Positions 8,765-17,152 are shown, counted from the stretch's first letter. The stretch: 64,000 nucleotides of DNA from Streptomyces sp. AC558_RSS880 (GCF_019049255.1 NZ_JAGMUJ010000004.1:19239-83238); one strand, 5' to 3'. Notes: generated by a model from the sequence alone, not told the origin. Translations and numbers: made by a program.

Positions 8765-10309
8765 ATGGCCGAGGACGGCAGACCGTCAGGGACGCGACCA
8801 CTGGGGAAGGCCGCCCTGGTGGTCGGAGCGGGCGCGCTGGTCGGGCTCGCGGTGGAGTTCCACGCGCTGGGGTGGACGTCCATTCCCGGCAACAGCTGCG
8901 GCGGCAGGTACCGGCCCTGCCCGGAGGGCACGACGCCCACCCTCATCCTGGCGTTCGTCCTCACCTTCGTGGGCTTCGTCGGGCTCACCATCGCCCTCGC
9001 CGCGTTCACGCGGATCCGCCCCGGCAAGGCCGTGCCCGGGGCGCTCGTCGCGGCGGGCGTGCTGATCGCGCTGTGGCCCGGCTGGCAGGCCTACCTCTGG
9101 ATGCGCGGACCGGTGCTCGACCGCGCCTGGCAGTCCGGCCCGGACCGGCCCGCGAGCGTGCGCGGCGTCGGGGCCTGGGCGGTGGGCGAGGACGGCGGCA
9201 CGGTCGTACGCGCCCGGACCGACGCGCTGGTCGCGTACGACTCCGGCAGCGGGGACCGGGAGTGGGTGCTGCGGGCGCCCGTGCGGGAGTCGGTGTGCGC
9301 GATGAGCGAGGGGATCGTCGACGGCATCGGCCTGGTCGCCTTCGAGCGGGACGACAAGCCCTGCGACACCGTGTGGGGCGTCGACGTGAGCAGCGGACGC
9401 AAGGTGTGGGAGCGGAACCTCACCGGGAGGACACCGCTGTACGGCGGTGGAGGGGTGCTCAGCGCCGACGCGGGCGTGGCCGTGGCACTGGGTGAACGCT
9501 CGGTCCACGGGTACGGGCTCACCGACGGCGCGGTGCGCTGGACCGTGAAGCCCACCGCGGCCGGGGCCGGGGGTGAGGACGACGCCGAGTGCGAGCCGGT
9601 GACGGCCTCCTCGGCCGACGGCACCACCCGGGTGGCCATGACCTGCGGCTACTACACCGACTTCCACTCGGCATGGATCCTCACCCTCGACACCGCCACC
9701 GGCAAGGAGCTCAGCCGGCGGGAACTCCCGGTCGAGAGCTACCTGACCGCGGCCGCGGTGCTCTCCGCCGAGCCGTTCACCCTGCTGGTGCAGGAGAAGG
9801 ACGAGCGCGGACTCGCCGCCGTACTGTCCTACGGCGACCCGGACGACCCGGAGCGGGAGCCGGTGACGATCCCGCTCACCGCCGACGAGGAGGACCTGGC
9901 CGTCACCGCGACCGACCCCGTCTTCGCGGCCCGGCCGGTGTTCCGGGCCGTGGTCGCCGACGGGAACCTGATCGTGGCGGCCGCGAAGCCGGGGGCGGAC
10001 CGTCCCGAGCGGGTCGCGGCCTACGCGCTCGACGACGGCCGGCGCCGCTGGCACGCGGACCTGGGCACCGGGGTCGTCGCCCTCGCCCCGGCGGGCCGGG
10101 ACCGGGTGGCCGTCCTCGGCGAGTCCCAGCGTCTGTGGACGCTCACCACCGGTGACGGGACCCGGGTGGGCGAGGAGGACGGCACCACGGTGCGCGACAT
10201 CTCGTTCAAGCTCGACAGCGGCCCGCAGCTGGTCCGGGCGGGCGACGGCTGGGTGATCGTCAACGCCGACGGCGGCACCTATCCCCCGGCGCTCGCGGTC
10301 AGCCCCTAG
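8765..10309 (+). CDS. Membrane-anchored PQQ-like beta-propeller protein
   Basis: A 514-aa protein. The ATG at 8765 is preceded by GGGGGAG; a GTG four codons earlier is possible but overlaps that site. Three hydrophobic segments occupy roughly residues 15-35, 58-82 and 92-112. A large extracytoplasmic domain follows, with PQQ-like blades such as LVAYDSGSGDREW, VWGVDVSSGRKVWERNL, ILTLDTATGKELSRREL and VAAYALDDGRRRW. The Trp-containing blade ends are typical of quinoprotein-like scaffolds that bind proteins rather than PQQ. The function is unknown. The 3' end overlaps the convergent IRED-like gene by 11 bp. Confidence 0.75.
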   Translation: MAEDGRPSGTRPLGKAALVVGAGALVGLAVEFHALGWTSIPGNSCGGRYRPCPEGTTPTLILAFVLTFVGFVGLTIALAAFTRIRPGKAVPGALVAAGVLIALWPGWQAYLWMRGPVLDRAWQSGPDRPASVRGVGAWAVGEDGGTVVRARTDALVAYDSGSGDREWVLRAPVRESVCAMSEGIVDGIGLVAFERDDKPCDTVWGVDVSSGRKVWERNLTGRTPLYGGGGVLSADAGVAVALGERSVHGYGLTDGAVRWTVKPTAAGAGGEDDAECEPVTASSADGTTRVAMTCGYYTDFHSAWILTLDTATGKELSRRELPVESYLTAAAVLSAEPFTLLVQEKDERGLAAVLSYGDPDDPEREPVTIPLTADEEDLAVTATDPVFAARPVFRAVVADGNLIVAAAKPGADRPERVAAYALDDGRRRWHADLGTGVVALAPAGRDRVAVLGESQRLWTLTTGDGTRVGEEDGTTVRDISFKLDSGPQLVRAGDGWVIVNADGGTYPPALAVSP

Positions 10310-11207
10310 CCGCCCGCACCAGCGGGTCGATCAGGCCCGCCCCGTCCTGGTCGCCGTGGCCGTCGGCGACGTGGCGGGCCATCAGCTCCATGTAGGGCGT
10401 CAGCAGTTCCGCGCTGACGCCCTGCTCCTCGGCGGTGCGCAGCAGCGTGGCGTTGCCGGCGGACTGCATCGCCAGATTGGACACCACGCCCGTGGTGTAG
10501 TCGCCGCTCACCAGCTGCTCGGCGGTCCGGTGCGCGGACGGCGTCATCGCGGTGAGCCACGAGGTGAGCAGCGGCGCGAAGTCCTTGGGCGAGATGTCCT
10601 CCCGGCGGATCAGGGCGAAGGCGTGGGTGATGCCCGCGAACAGTCCGCTCATGGCGCTCAGCAGCGCCACGTCGTGCAGCGCGGCGAAGCCCGGGTCGGT
10701 ACCCACGTAACGGGCGCCCGTGGGCGCGGTGAGGGTGTCGCGGTGCTCCTCGAACACGTCCCGGGAGCCGCTGTAGAACACATAGCCCCCGGACTCCGGG
10801 ATCCCGATCATCGGCGGAATCGCCATGATCCCGCCGTCCAGGAAACGGGCGCCGCGCGCCTCGGCCCAGGCGGCGCGGGTGCGGCCGTCCTCCGGGGTCC
10901 CGGTGGTGAGGTTCACCAGGTCCCGGCCGGTGAGGTCGGCGTCCTCCAGCGCCTCGCCGACGGAGGCGTCGTCCAGCAGGCAGGCGACCACCAGACGGTT
11001 CGCGGCCACCGCCTCGGCGGCGCTCGCGGCGACCGAGGCGCCCTCGGCGGCCAGGGCCTCGGCGCGGGCGGGGGTGCGGTTCCAGACGGTCACGGGGTGC
11101 CCGGCGGCGAGCCAGGCGCGGGCCAGCGCGGTGCCCATGGCGCCGGCGCCGAGGAGGGTCAGGGGAGTGCGGGAAGCGGGGGCGGTGGCAAGGGTGTTGT
11201 CGTTCAT
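10299..11207 (-). CDS. NADPH-dependent imine-reductase-like beta-hydroxyacid dehydrogenase family protein
   Basis: A 302-aa protein. The N-terminal Rossmann domain has LTLLGAGAMGTALARAWLAAGHPVTVWNR (GxGxMG; an Arg after Asn suggests NADPH). The C-terminal helical domain contains LHDVALLSAMSGLFAGITHAF, the long inter-domain helix typical of imine reductases. The Asp of HDVALLS sits where IREDs carry the Asp/Tyr proton donor. The physiological substrate of these Streptomyces enzymes is usually unknown. It is divergent from the HxlR regulator, with tandem operator-like repeats between them, so it is probably controlled by that regulator. Confidence 0.8.
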   Translation of the reverse strand: MNDNTLATAPASRTPLTLLGAGAMGTALARAWLAAGHPVTVWNRTPARAEALAAEGASVAASAAEAVAANRLVVACLLDDASVGEALEDADLTGRDLVNLTTGTPEDGRTRAAWAEARGARFLDGGIMAIPPMIGIPESGGYVFYSGSRDVFEEHRDTLTAPTGARYVGTDPGFAALHDVALLSAMSGLFAGITHAFALIRREDISPKDFAPLLTSWLTAMTPSAHRTAEQLVSGDYTTGVVSNLAMQSAGNATLLRTAEEQGVSAELLTPYMELMARHVADGHGDQDGAGLIDPLVRAARG

Positions 11208-11242
11208 GGCGACTAGGCTCGCCGCGGGGGAAGGACCTGCTC

Positions 11243-11268
11243 AAGTACGTACTTCGAAGTGGGTGCTT
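11243..11268. promoter_or_regulatory. Tandem operator-like repeats between IRED-like and HxlR genes
   Basis: AAGTACGTACTT (11243-11254), a perfect palindrome, is followed 14 bp later by AAGTGGGTGCTT (11257-11268). A further perfect palindrome, ACTTCGAAGT, bridges them. Two such sites in a short divergent intergenic region suit a dimeric HxlR winged-helix regulator. Confidence 0.55.
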
Positions 11269-11306
11269 ACCCCGGGGAAAGGGTGCAGGCAGCGGAGGCG
11301 GACGGG

Positions 11307-11729
11307 GTGGCGGGCATGGCGACGGTACGGCGGCCGGGCGGGTACGTGTGCGGGACCGACGCGGCGATGGACGTGATCGGCGGCAAGTGGAAGGTGCTCA
11401 TCCTCTGGGAGCTGGGCGAACGTCCGCACCGCTTCGGCGAGCTGCGCCGGAAGCTGCCCGGGATCACCGAGAAGGTGCTCGCCTCGCACCTGCGGGAGAT
11501 GGAGACCGACGGCATCGTGCACCGCGAGGAGTACGACGAGGTGCCGCCCCGTGTCGAGTACTCGCTGACGCCGCGCGGGGTGTCCCTCAACGCGGCGCTG
11601 GAGCCGCTCGGGGCCTGGGGGCGGGAGAACGTGCTCGGGGAGGCGGACCGCGGGGCGCCGGTCGGTTCAGCGGCTGCCCGTCAGGTGCGCGTAGACGACG
11701 ACGTTCCCCTGGTACCCGGTCGTCCGTGA
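11307..11729 (+). CDS. HxlR-family transcriptional regulator
   Basis: About 140 aa from the GTG at 11307, chosen because GGAGG lies 8 bases upstream; in-frame GTGs further up are possible. The HxlR winged helix is clear: YVCGTDAAMDVIGGKWKVLILWEL, FGELRRKLPGITEKVLASHLREMETDGIVHR, and the wing RVEYSLTPRG. The N-terminal Cys is in the position used by redox- or aldehyde-sensing members. It diverges from the IRED-like gene, its likely target. The last 63 bases overlap the convergent sortase gene, so the C-terminal tail is unusual and may be loosely constrained. Confidence 0.85.
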   Translation: MAGMATVRRPGGYVCGTDAAMDVIGGKWKVLILWELGERPHRFGELRRKLPGITEKVLASHLREMETDGIVHREEYDEVPPRVEYSLTPRGVSLNAALEPLGAWGRENVLGEADRGAPVGSAAARQVRVDDDVPLVPGRP

Positions 11730-12317
11730 CCAGCCCCCGCCGCAGGTGATGACCCGCAGCTCGGGGCGGGGCGCCGCGCCGTACACCTTCCCGTCGGGGA
11801 AGCCCTGCGCGTCGTACACCTCGACGGCGTCCACCGTGAACACCGCGACACCGCCGTCGCGGCGGTCCACCTCGATGGTGCTGCCCTTGCGCAGGGCGCC
11901 GAGGGAGTAGAAGACGGCGGGGCCGTCGGCGTTGTCGACGTGGCCCGCGACGATCGCGGTGCCCGTCTCCCCGGGGGTGGCGCCGGCCTCGTACCAGCCG
12001 GCCAGGTTCTCGCGGTCGGCCGGGGGGACGTCGAGGCTGCCGGTGTCCGTCAGGCCGAGGCCGGTCAGGGGCGCGTCCACGTCGATCGCGGGGATGCGGA
12101 TGCGGTCGGGCGGGGAGGGCGGCAGGGCGGGGGCCGAGGCCCGGCCCGCGCTGCGGTCGTCGTCCTCCGTGTGCGCCTGGGCGGCGGACGGCTGCGGCGG
12201 CGCCTGCGTCCCGGTCACGTCGCGCAGCAGCCACATCCCCGCACACAGGGCGAACACCGTGATGGCGGCTGTCGCTGCGTTGCCCGGACCCCCGGTCCGG
12301 CGGAACCTGCGGCGCAT
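11667..12317 (-). CDS. Class F sortase
   Basis: A 216-aa transpeptidase with one N-terminal membrane segment (about 15-32), a Pro-rich linker and a sortase fold from about residue 70 (RIRIPAIDVDAPLTGLGL). The catalytic His is in VAGHVDN (His126) and Cys in VITCGGG (Cys192); Arg198 is a candidate third residue. Class F sortases are common in actinobacteria, and their substrates are often encoded next door. The neighbouring 12436-12972 product is a likely partner. Its end overlaps the convergent HxlR gene. Confidence 0.88.
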   Translation of the reverse strand: MRRRFRRTGGPGNAATAAITVFALCAGMWLLRDVTGTQAPPQPSAAQAHTEDDDRSAGRASAPALPPSPPDRIRIPAIDVDAPLTGLGLTDTGSLDVPPADRENLAGWYEAGATPGETGTAIVAGHVDNADGPAVFYSLGALRKGSTIEVDRRDGGVAVFTVDAVEVYDAQGFPDGKVYGAAPRPELRVITCGGGWSRTTGYQGNVVVYAHLTGSR

Positions 12318-12435
12318 GACGGACTGACCTCATCTCGAGTCGGCCCCCGTGCCCCCCTCCGGGCCGCGAGGGGCGTCGGACCCGGAGGGGGAGGGGACAT
12401 GCGGTACCGGCGGGACGGGCGGCGGAGGATGCCCG

Positions 12436-12972
12436 TCAGATCCCGTCGCCTCTCGCCCGGCGATGCAGGAGCCAGGTACCGCCCGCGGCGGCGACGGCGA
12501 GAGCCGTCACACCGGCCGCGGTCTGCACGGGGTCGGGGCCCAGCGCGCCCCCGACCCCCGTCTTCACACTCCCCCGGGGAACCACCTGCTGCGTGTCGGG
12601 CGTCAGCGTGACCACCAGGTCACCGGCCACCCGCCGGTCGCTCCCGTCACACGTCGCGACGATCTCGTACGTTCCCGGCTGCGCGCTCGGCGGCACCCTG
12701 AACTGTCCGATCGCGTTCCGTTCGTGCGTGCTCGGCGCCAGCGTGAACCGGCCGGCGCCCACGGCGGTGGCGTCGCCCGCCGCCGTCCCGCCGTCGCCGC
12801 ACGTCCCGGTGTTCACCGTGACGTGCGATCCCGGTGCGACCGAGGACGGGTACACCTCCAGGTTTCCGGCCGGCGTGCCGTGGGACTCCCCGGCGTACGC
12901 GGGCGCGGCGAGCAGCCCCGCGATGACCACGGCGAGCGCGGTGCCGGCCGGCATCCGGGCGGTACGTCGCAT
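12436..12972 (-). CDS. Secreted, membrane-anchored protein paired with sortase F
   Basis: A 178-aa protein: signal peptide 1-27 (ending AYAGE), an Ig-like extracellular domain with Cys pairs (GTCGDGG and VATCDGS), a Pro/Gly linker containing SVKTGVGGALG, a hydrophobic C-terminal segment (about 152-170) and an Arg-rich end. There is no canonical LPxTG; the TGVGG stretch before the anchor is where this protein type usually carries its conserved motif. It lies 119 bp upstream of the sortase on the same strand and is probably co-expressed. Function unknown. Confidence 0.75.
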   Translation of the reverse strand: MRRTARMPAGTALAVVIAGLLAAPAYAGESHGTPAGNLEVYPSSVAPGSHVTVNTGTCGDGGTAAGDATAVGAGRFTLAPSTHERNAIGQFRVPPSAQPGTYEIVATCDGSDRRVAGDLVVTLTPDTQQVVPRGSVKTGVGGALGPDPVQTAAGVTALAVAAAGGTWLLHRRARGDGI

Positions 12973-13071
12973 CGATGCTCCCTCGAGCGGGCCACGGCCC
13001 GCGGCACCCCCATGTGCCGCCGTCGGACGCGTCCCTGCCCCTCCGAGGTAAGTGCCACCGGGGCCGCACCG

Positions 13072-13094
13072 CTTCCTGAGCAGGCGTCAGGAAG
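13072..13094. promoter_or_regulatory. Perfect 8-bp inverted repeat in the region between genes
   Basis: CTTCCTGA (13072-13079), a 7-base spacer and TCAGGAAG (13087-13094). It lies about 100 bp upstream of the 12436-12972 gene and could be an operator or a stem-loop. The rest of the 315-bp gap 12973-13287 shows no convincing gene. Confidence 0.4.
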
Positions 13095-13287
13095 AGGGCC
13101 GAACGGGTGTCGGGCCACACCCGGACGGCCGCCCCCTTCACCGTGTTTCAGCAGGTCACCGGTGCCGCGCCGATCCGGTCGCGGTGAAGCACCCGAAGGG
13201 TGCGGCGCACGGGGGTGAACGGGTGACCGGCGGGTCTGCGAGGATCCGGGGCGGGGAGGTGGGGCGTCGAGAGCACGCACCGGTGGG

Positions 13288-13671
13288 GTGTCGGCGACGT
13301 GGGCCCTCGTGCTCCGGGGGCTGTTCCAGGCCGGCCAGGGGGTGACGAGCCACGGGATGAGCAGCGAGGTCGAGTGCTCCTGGATCAACACGGGCCCGGA
13401 CGGCGAGGAGCATCCCTCGCCGATGGAGCCCGGCGGCCTGTGCCACACGCGGAACGGTGACGAGAGGACCTACGGGGAGCAGCGGGCCTTCCAGCGCGCG
13501 GCGGGCGAGGACGTCGTCATCGGCGCGTGGGTGCTCGGCGTCGGACTGACCGGACCGGGCGGCCTGTCCGTCGAGCGGCGGCTGCGGAAGGCCTGGGCGC
13601 GGCGGCCGTACGAGGCTCGGACGCGGCGCCCGTGGGGTGCGCGGACACGACGGCCGCGGGGCCGTGTCTAG
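13288..13671 (+). CDS. Hypothetical small protein
   Basis: A 127-aa frame beginning at a GTG with strong Streptomyces third-position GC. The core (SSEVECSWINTGPDGEEHPS, CHTRNGDERTYGEQRAF) is hydrophilic with two cysteines. It is flanked by weakly hydrophobic stretches (WALVLRGLFQAGQG; DVVIGAWVLGVGLTGPGGL), suggesting a short double-spanning membrane protein. The tail is Arg/Pro-rich and low-complexity, perhaps from loss of the original stop. The ribosome site is poor and the frame stays open 69 bases upstream without a start, so the N-terminus may be truncated. Family not recognised. Confidence 0.45.
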   Translation: MSATWALVLRGLFQAGQGVTSHGMSSEVECSWINTGPDGEEHPSPMEPGGLCHTRNGDERTYGEQRAFQRAAGEDVVIGAWVLGVGLTGPGGLSVERRLRKAWARRPYEARTRRPWGARTRRPRGRV

Positions 13672-14084
13672 GCTCCCGCTCCCCGCCACTCCCCGCCCTC
13701 GATCGGTTTCCCCCGCACCCGCAGCCGGGCGGCGACGGCGGGCGCGGCGACATACACCCAGGCCCGCACCGCCGTGCCGTCGGCGGCCCGGACGACGTCC
13801 CGCGCCACCCGCTCGTAGAGGTTGCGCGGATCGCCCGGCACGTACTCCTCCAGCCGGTCCAGCTCGGCGAGCAGCCCCGCGTAGGCCTCCGGCAGCGCGG
13901 TCACCAGTTCCCCGCTCACCACGGAGCCCGGTTCCTCGACGGCGTACGGATATCCCGGCCCCTCGTACAGCACCGCGTCCCGGAGCCGGCCGGGTTCCTC
14001 GCGCAGGGTGCGGCCGCGCAGGAAGAGGTCGTGGTTGGTCTCGCCGGGGCGGAGGGTGCCGTAGACGAAGAAGGGGAGGAGCAC
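13668..14084 (-). CDS. Gamma-glutamylcyclotransferase family (AIG2-like) protein
   Basis: 138 aa from a GTG at 14084, preceded by AGGTGA; the long upstream extension is Gly/Arg-rich and not protein-like. It starts LLPFFVYGTLRPGETNHDLF with the family's YGTLRxG motif. It continues with YEGPGYPYAVE, GELVTALPEAYAGLLAELDRLEEY (the conserved LDxLE(x)Y with catalytic-type Glu) and a C-terminal RAWVYVA strand. The family opens gamma-glutamyl-amine or gamma-glutamyl-amino-acid bonds to release 5-oxoproline. The substrate is undetermined. Its stop touches the convergent small hypothetical gene. Confidence 0.85.
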   Translation of the reverse strand: MLLPFFVYGTLRPGETNHDLFLRGRTLREEPGRLRDAVLYEGPGYPYAVEEPGSVVSGELVTALPEAYAGLLAELDRLEEYVPGDPRNLYERVARDVVRAADGTAVRAWVYVAAPAVAARLRVRGKPIEGGEWRGAGA

Positions 14085-14212
14085 TGGTTCACCTGCGCGG
14101 ACGGTCGGCGGAGCCTTGCGGGGACGATTCTCGCCCCCCGCGCCCCCGTGGCCGCCCGTACCGGACGAACCGGCCGACCGGGCGTGCGGTCCCACCCCGC
14201 GCCCCGTGGCCG

Positions 14213-16360
14213 CTACGGCGAGGAGGGCGCGGGCCGGCCGGCCCCCACCGCCTCGAGGCGTACCGCGCACACCTTGAACTCGGGCATCCGGGAGGTCGGG
14301 TCGAGGGCGGGGTTGGTGAGGGTGTTGGCGCGGCCCTCACCGGCCCAGTGGAACGGCATGAAGACCGTGTCCGGACGGATCGCGGTCGTGATCCTGGCCG
14401 GCGCCACCGCCCGCCCCCGCCGGGACACCACGGCCACCGGGTCGCCCTCGGCCGCGCCGAGCCGCTCCGCGAGCCGGGGGTGCAGCTCCACGAACGGGCC
14501 GGGCGCGGCGGCGTTCAACTCGTCGACGCGCCGGGTCTGGGCACCGGACTGGTACTGCGCCACGACCCGCCCGGTGGTCAGCAGTACGGGGTACGCGTCG
14601 TCGGGCTCCTCGGCGGCCGCCCGGTGCGACACCGGCGCGAACCGCGCCCGCCCGTCCTCGGTGGCGAACCGGTCGAGGAAGAGCCGAGGGGTGCCGGGGT
14701 GGACGCCGGTCGCCGGGTCCCCGGTGACCGGGTCCCCCGGCGCCGGGCACGGCCAGAACACGCCGTTCTCCTCCACCAGCCTCCGGTAGGTGATCCCCGA
14801 GTAGTCCGCCGGCCCGCCCGCACTCGCCCGGCGCAGCTCCTCGAAGACCTCCTCGGGGTCGGTCGGGAAGCCCTTCTCCAGGTTCCGGTCGCCGCCCAGC
14901 CGCGCGGCCAGCCCGTGCATGACCTCCAGGTCGCTGCGGACGCCCTCCGGCGGCGTGATCGCGCGCCGCCGCAACAGCACCCTGCCCTCCAGGTTCGTCG
15001 TCGTCCCCGTCTCCTCCGCCCACTGCGTCACCGGCAGGACGACATCGGCGAGCGCGGCCGTCTCCGACAGCACGACGTCGCACACCGCCAGGAAGTCCAG
15101 CGAGCGGATCCGCTCCTCGACGTGCGCGGCGCGCGGCGCCGACACCACCGGGTTGGAGCCCATCAGCAGCAGGGAGCGGATGTCCGTGCCGAGCGCGTCG
15201 AGCAGCTCGTACGCGCTGCGCCCCGGGCCGGGAAGGCTGTCGGGGTCGACGCCCCACACCCCGGCGACGTGCGCCCGCGCCGCCGGGTCGGTGAGCTTGC
15301 GGTAGCCGGGCAACTGGTCGGCCTTCTGGCCGTGTTCGCGCCCGCCCTGCCCGTTGCCCTGCCCGGTCAGGCACCCGTACCCGGACAGCGGCCGTCCCGC
15401 CCGCCCCGTCGCCAGGCACAGGTTGATCCACGCGCCCACCGTGTCCGTGCCCTTGGACTGCTGCTCGGGCCCACGCGCGGTGAGCACCATCGCCGCCTCC
15501 GGCTCGCAGAACAGCCGTACCGCTTCCCGCAGTTGCGGCACGGACACCCCCGTGATCCGCTCCACGTACTCCGGCCAGTGCGCCATCGCGGCGGCCCGGG
15601 TCTCCTCCCAGCCGCCGGTGCGCTCCCGGATGTACGCCTCGTCGGTGCGCCCCTCGGCGACGATCAGGTGCAGCAGGCCCAGCGCCAGCGCGAGATCGGT
15701 GCCGGGACGCGGCGCCAGGTGCAGATCGGCCTGCTCGGCGGTCTTCGTGCGGCGCGGGTCGACGACGATCAGCGTGCCGCCGTTCTCCCTCAGTTCGGTG
15801 AAGTAGCGCAGCGACGGCGGCATGGTCTCCGCCGGGTTCGACCCGACCAGGATCACGCACCCGGTCCGCGGAATGTCCTCCAGCGGAAACGGCAGTCCGC
15901 GGTCGAGCCCGAACGCCTTGCCGCCCGCCGCCGCGGCCGACGACATGCAGAACCGCCCGTTGTAGTCGATCTGGGAGGTCCCCAGCACCACCCGCGCGAA
16001 CTTCCCCAGGCTGTACGCCTTCTCGTTGGTCAGTCCGCCCCCGCCGAACACCCCGACCGCGTCCGCCCCGTACTCCGCACGCGTCCGCCCGAGCCCCTCG
16101 GCGACCCGCTCCAGCGCCTCCTCCCAGGAGGCCGGCACCAGCGCGCCCCCCTCGGAGCGCACCAGCGGCGAGGTCAGCCGCACGCTCGACGACAGCACGG
16201 CGGGCGCCGTACGCCCCTTCCCGCACAGCGCCCCCCGGTTCACGGGGAAGTCCGCGCGCTCACTCACCTCGACGGCTCTCCCGTCGGGGGCCGGCGTCAG
16301 ATTCATCCCGCACTGCAGGGCGCAGTAGGGGCAGTGTGTGGGCGTCACGGTGTCTCGCAT
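14213..16360 (-). CDS. nasA: Assimilatory nitrate reductase catalytic subunit
   Basis: A 715-aa Mo-bis-MGD oxidoreductase. The N-terminal 4Fe-4S site is CPYCALQCG plus GALCGKG (Cys10, 13, 17 and about 46). The Mo-ligating Cys is in GRFCMSSAAAA near residue 138. Other MGD-binding landmarks are GSNPAETMP, VVDPRRTKTAEQAD, GQGNGQGGREHGQK and the C-terminal MPFHWAGEGRANTLTNPALDP. No C-terminal [2Fe-2S] or flavin domain is fused, so it needs an external electron donor. It reduces nitrate to nitrite for NirBD, 8 kb away. A GlnR-like box lies just upstream of the ATG. It appears monocistronic. Confidence 0.93.
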   Translation of the reverse strand: MRDTVTPTHCPYCALQCGMNLTPAPDGRAVEVSERADFPVNRGALCGKGRTAPAVLSSSVRLTSPLVRSEGGALVPASWEEALERVAEGLGRTRAEYGADAVGVFGGGGLTNEKAYSLGKFARVVLGTSQIDYNGRFCMSSAAAAGGKAFGLDRGLPFPLEDIPRTGCVILVGSNPAETMPPSLRYFTELRENGGTLIVVDPRRTKTAEQADLHLAPRPGTDLALALGLLHLIVAEGRTDEAYIRERTGGWEETRAAAMAHWPEYVERITGVSVPQLREAVRLFCEPEAAMVLTARGPEQQSKGTDTVGAWINLCLATGRAGRPLSGYGCLTGQGNGQGGREHGQKADQLPGYRKLTDPAARAHVAGVWGVDPDSLPGPGRSAYELLDALGTDIRSLLLMGSNPVVSAPRAAHVEERIRSLDFLAVCDVVLSETAALADVVLPVTQWAEETGTTTNLEGRVLLRRRAITPPEGVRSDLEVMHGLAARLGGDRNLEKGFPTDPEEVFEELRRASAGGPADYSGITYRRLVEENGVFWPCPAPGDPVTGDPATGVHPGTPRLFLDRFATEDGRARFAPVSHRAAAEEPDDAYPVLLTTGRVVAQYQSGAQTRRVDELNAAAPGPFVELHPRLAERLGAAEGDPVAVVSRRGRAVAPARITTAIRPDTVFMPFHWAGEGRANTLTNPALDPTSRMPEFKVCAVRLEAVGAGRPAPSSP

Positions 16361-16382
16361 ACGCCCAGGCTGCGCCGTCGGT

Positions 16383-16420
16383 GTTACGCACCGCGCCGGC
16401 CGCTGTTACACCCCGGGTAC
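16383..16420 (-). promoter_or_regulatory. Putative GlnR binding box upstream of nasA
   Basis: The top strand reads GTTAC-n6-CGCCG-n6-GTTAC-n6-GGTAC; on the gene strand GTACC-n6-GTAAC-n6-CGGCG-n6-GTAAC. The four 5-mers keep exact 6-base spacing, and three of four fit the GTnAC half-site. It lies 23-60 bases upstream of the nasA ATG. GlnR control of nasA is established in Streptomyces. Confidence 0.6.
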
Positions 16421-16473
16421 GGCGACCTCCCCGCCGGCGGCGGCCCGCGGTGAGGCGTCAGCGGGCTCCCCGT

Positions 16474-16875
16474 TCAGACGCCGACGAGCCGGATACGGTC
16501 ACCACACAGCCGGGACATGTCGTCGACGTCGGACGTCAGTATGACCACCGGGCCCGGCTGGCGCAGTGCCATCTCGGCCACCGTCGCGTCGATCGCGTAC
16601 TTGTGCCCGTGCAGGCCGGCGGCCTTGAGCAGCTCCGCCGCCTCTTTCGCCGACTGCTCGGTCACCGGTTCGACCCTGACGCGGGACAGTGCCCACCGCA
16701 GCCGGGCCGTGTTCACCCGTGCGTGACTCACCTCCACGATGGTGTTGGCTCCGACGACGAAATCGGCACCCGCCGCATGGAACACCTGGAACATCGCGGC
16801 GATCTTGCGATCCTGGGCGATCCAGGCGGAGAGGCCCTCGGAGTCCAGGACGACGGTCTCGACGTGCCCGCTCAC
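16474..16875 (-). CDS. PIN-domain ribonuclease toxin (VapC-like)
   Basis: A 133-aa PIN domain with the acidic set Asp11 (VVLDSEG), Glu48 (TIVEVSHAR), Asp96 (YAIDATVAE) and Asp116 (LTSDVDD), sufficient to bind Mg/Mn for RNA cleavage. Its ATG overlaps the upstream antitoxin stop by 4 bases (ATGA), the usual order for a type II toxin-antitoxin pair. The RNA target is unknown. Confidence 0.88.
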   Translation of the reverse strand: MSGHVETVVLDSEGLSAWIAQDRKIAAMFQVFHAAGADFVVGANTIVEVSHARVNTARLRWALSRVRVEPVTEQSAKEAAELLKAAGLHGHKYAIDATVAEMALRQPGPVVILTSDVDDMSRLCGDRIRLVGV

Positions 16876-17120
16876 GCCGCGCTCGCCGACTCGCCGACAT
16901 CGGTGTTCCCGAAGATCCGGGAGCGGGCCTCCGCCAGCTCCTCCTCGGTGAAGGCTCCGTACTCCTCCTGATGGCGCAGCAGATCGGCCCCGAGCAACTG
17001 GTGCCGCAGCTGACGCGCCACCGCTTCGGCGACGTAGCCGGAGACGTTGTCGGTGAGCTTCTTCAGTTCGGCGACCTGCTCCGTCGGGAGCGTCACCGTG
17101 ATGCGCGTCGTGTCTGCCAT
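16872..17120 (-). CDS. RHH/CopG-type antitoxin paired with the PIN toxin
   Basis: 82 aa. The N-terminal ribbon-helix-helix is TRITVTLPTEQVAELKKLTD followed by NVSGYVAEAVARQLRHQL. The acidic C-terminal tail (EEYGAFTEEELAEARSRIF) is typical of the toxin-neutralising segment. An inverted repeat sits directly upstream and probably mediates autorepression. It is the first gene of the two-gene operon with the PIN toxin. Confidence 0.87.
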   Translation of the reverse strand: MADTTRITVTLPTEQVAELKKLTDNVSGYVAEAVARQLRHQLLGADLLRHQEEYGAFTEEELAEARSRIFGNTDVGESASAA

Positions 17121-17128
17121 GGATGCGA

Positions 17129-17144
17129 GCATACTGAAGTATGC
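17129..17144 (-). promoter_or_regulatory. Operator-like inverted repeat of the toxin-antitoxin operon
   Basis: GCATAC-TGAA-GTATGC is a perfect 6-bp inverted repeat, 9 bases upstream of the antitoxin ATG. The ATAC/GTAT sequence is AT-rich for this genome and fits an RHH-protein autoregulatory site overlapping the promoter. Confidence 0.6.
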
Positions 17145-17152
17145 GCGGTCCG

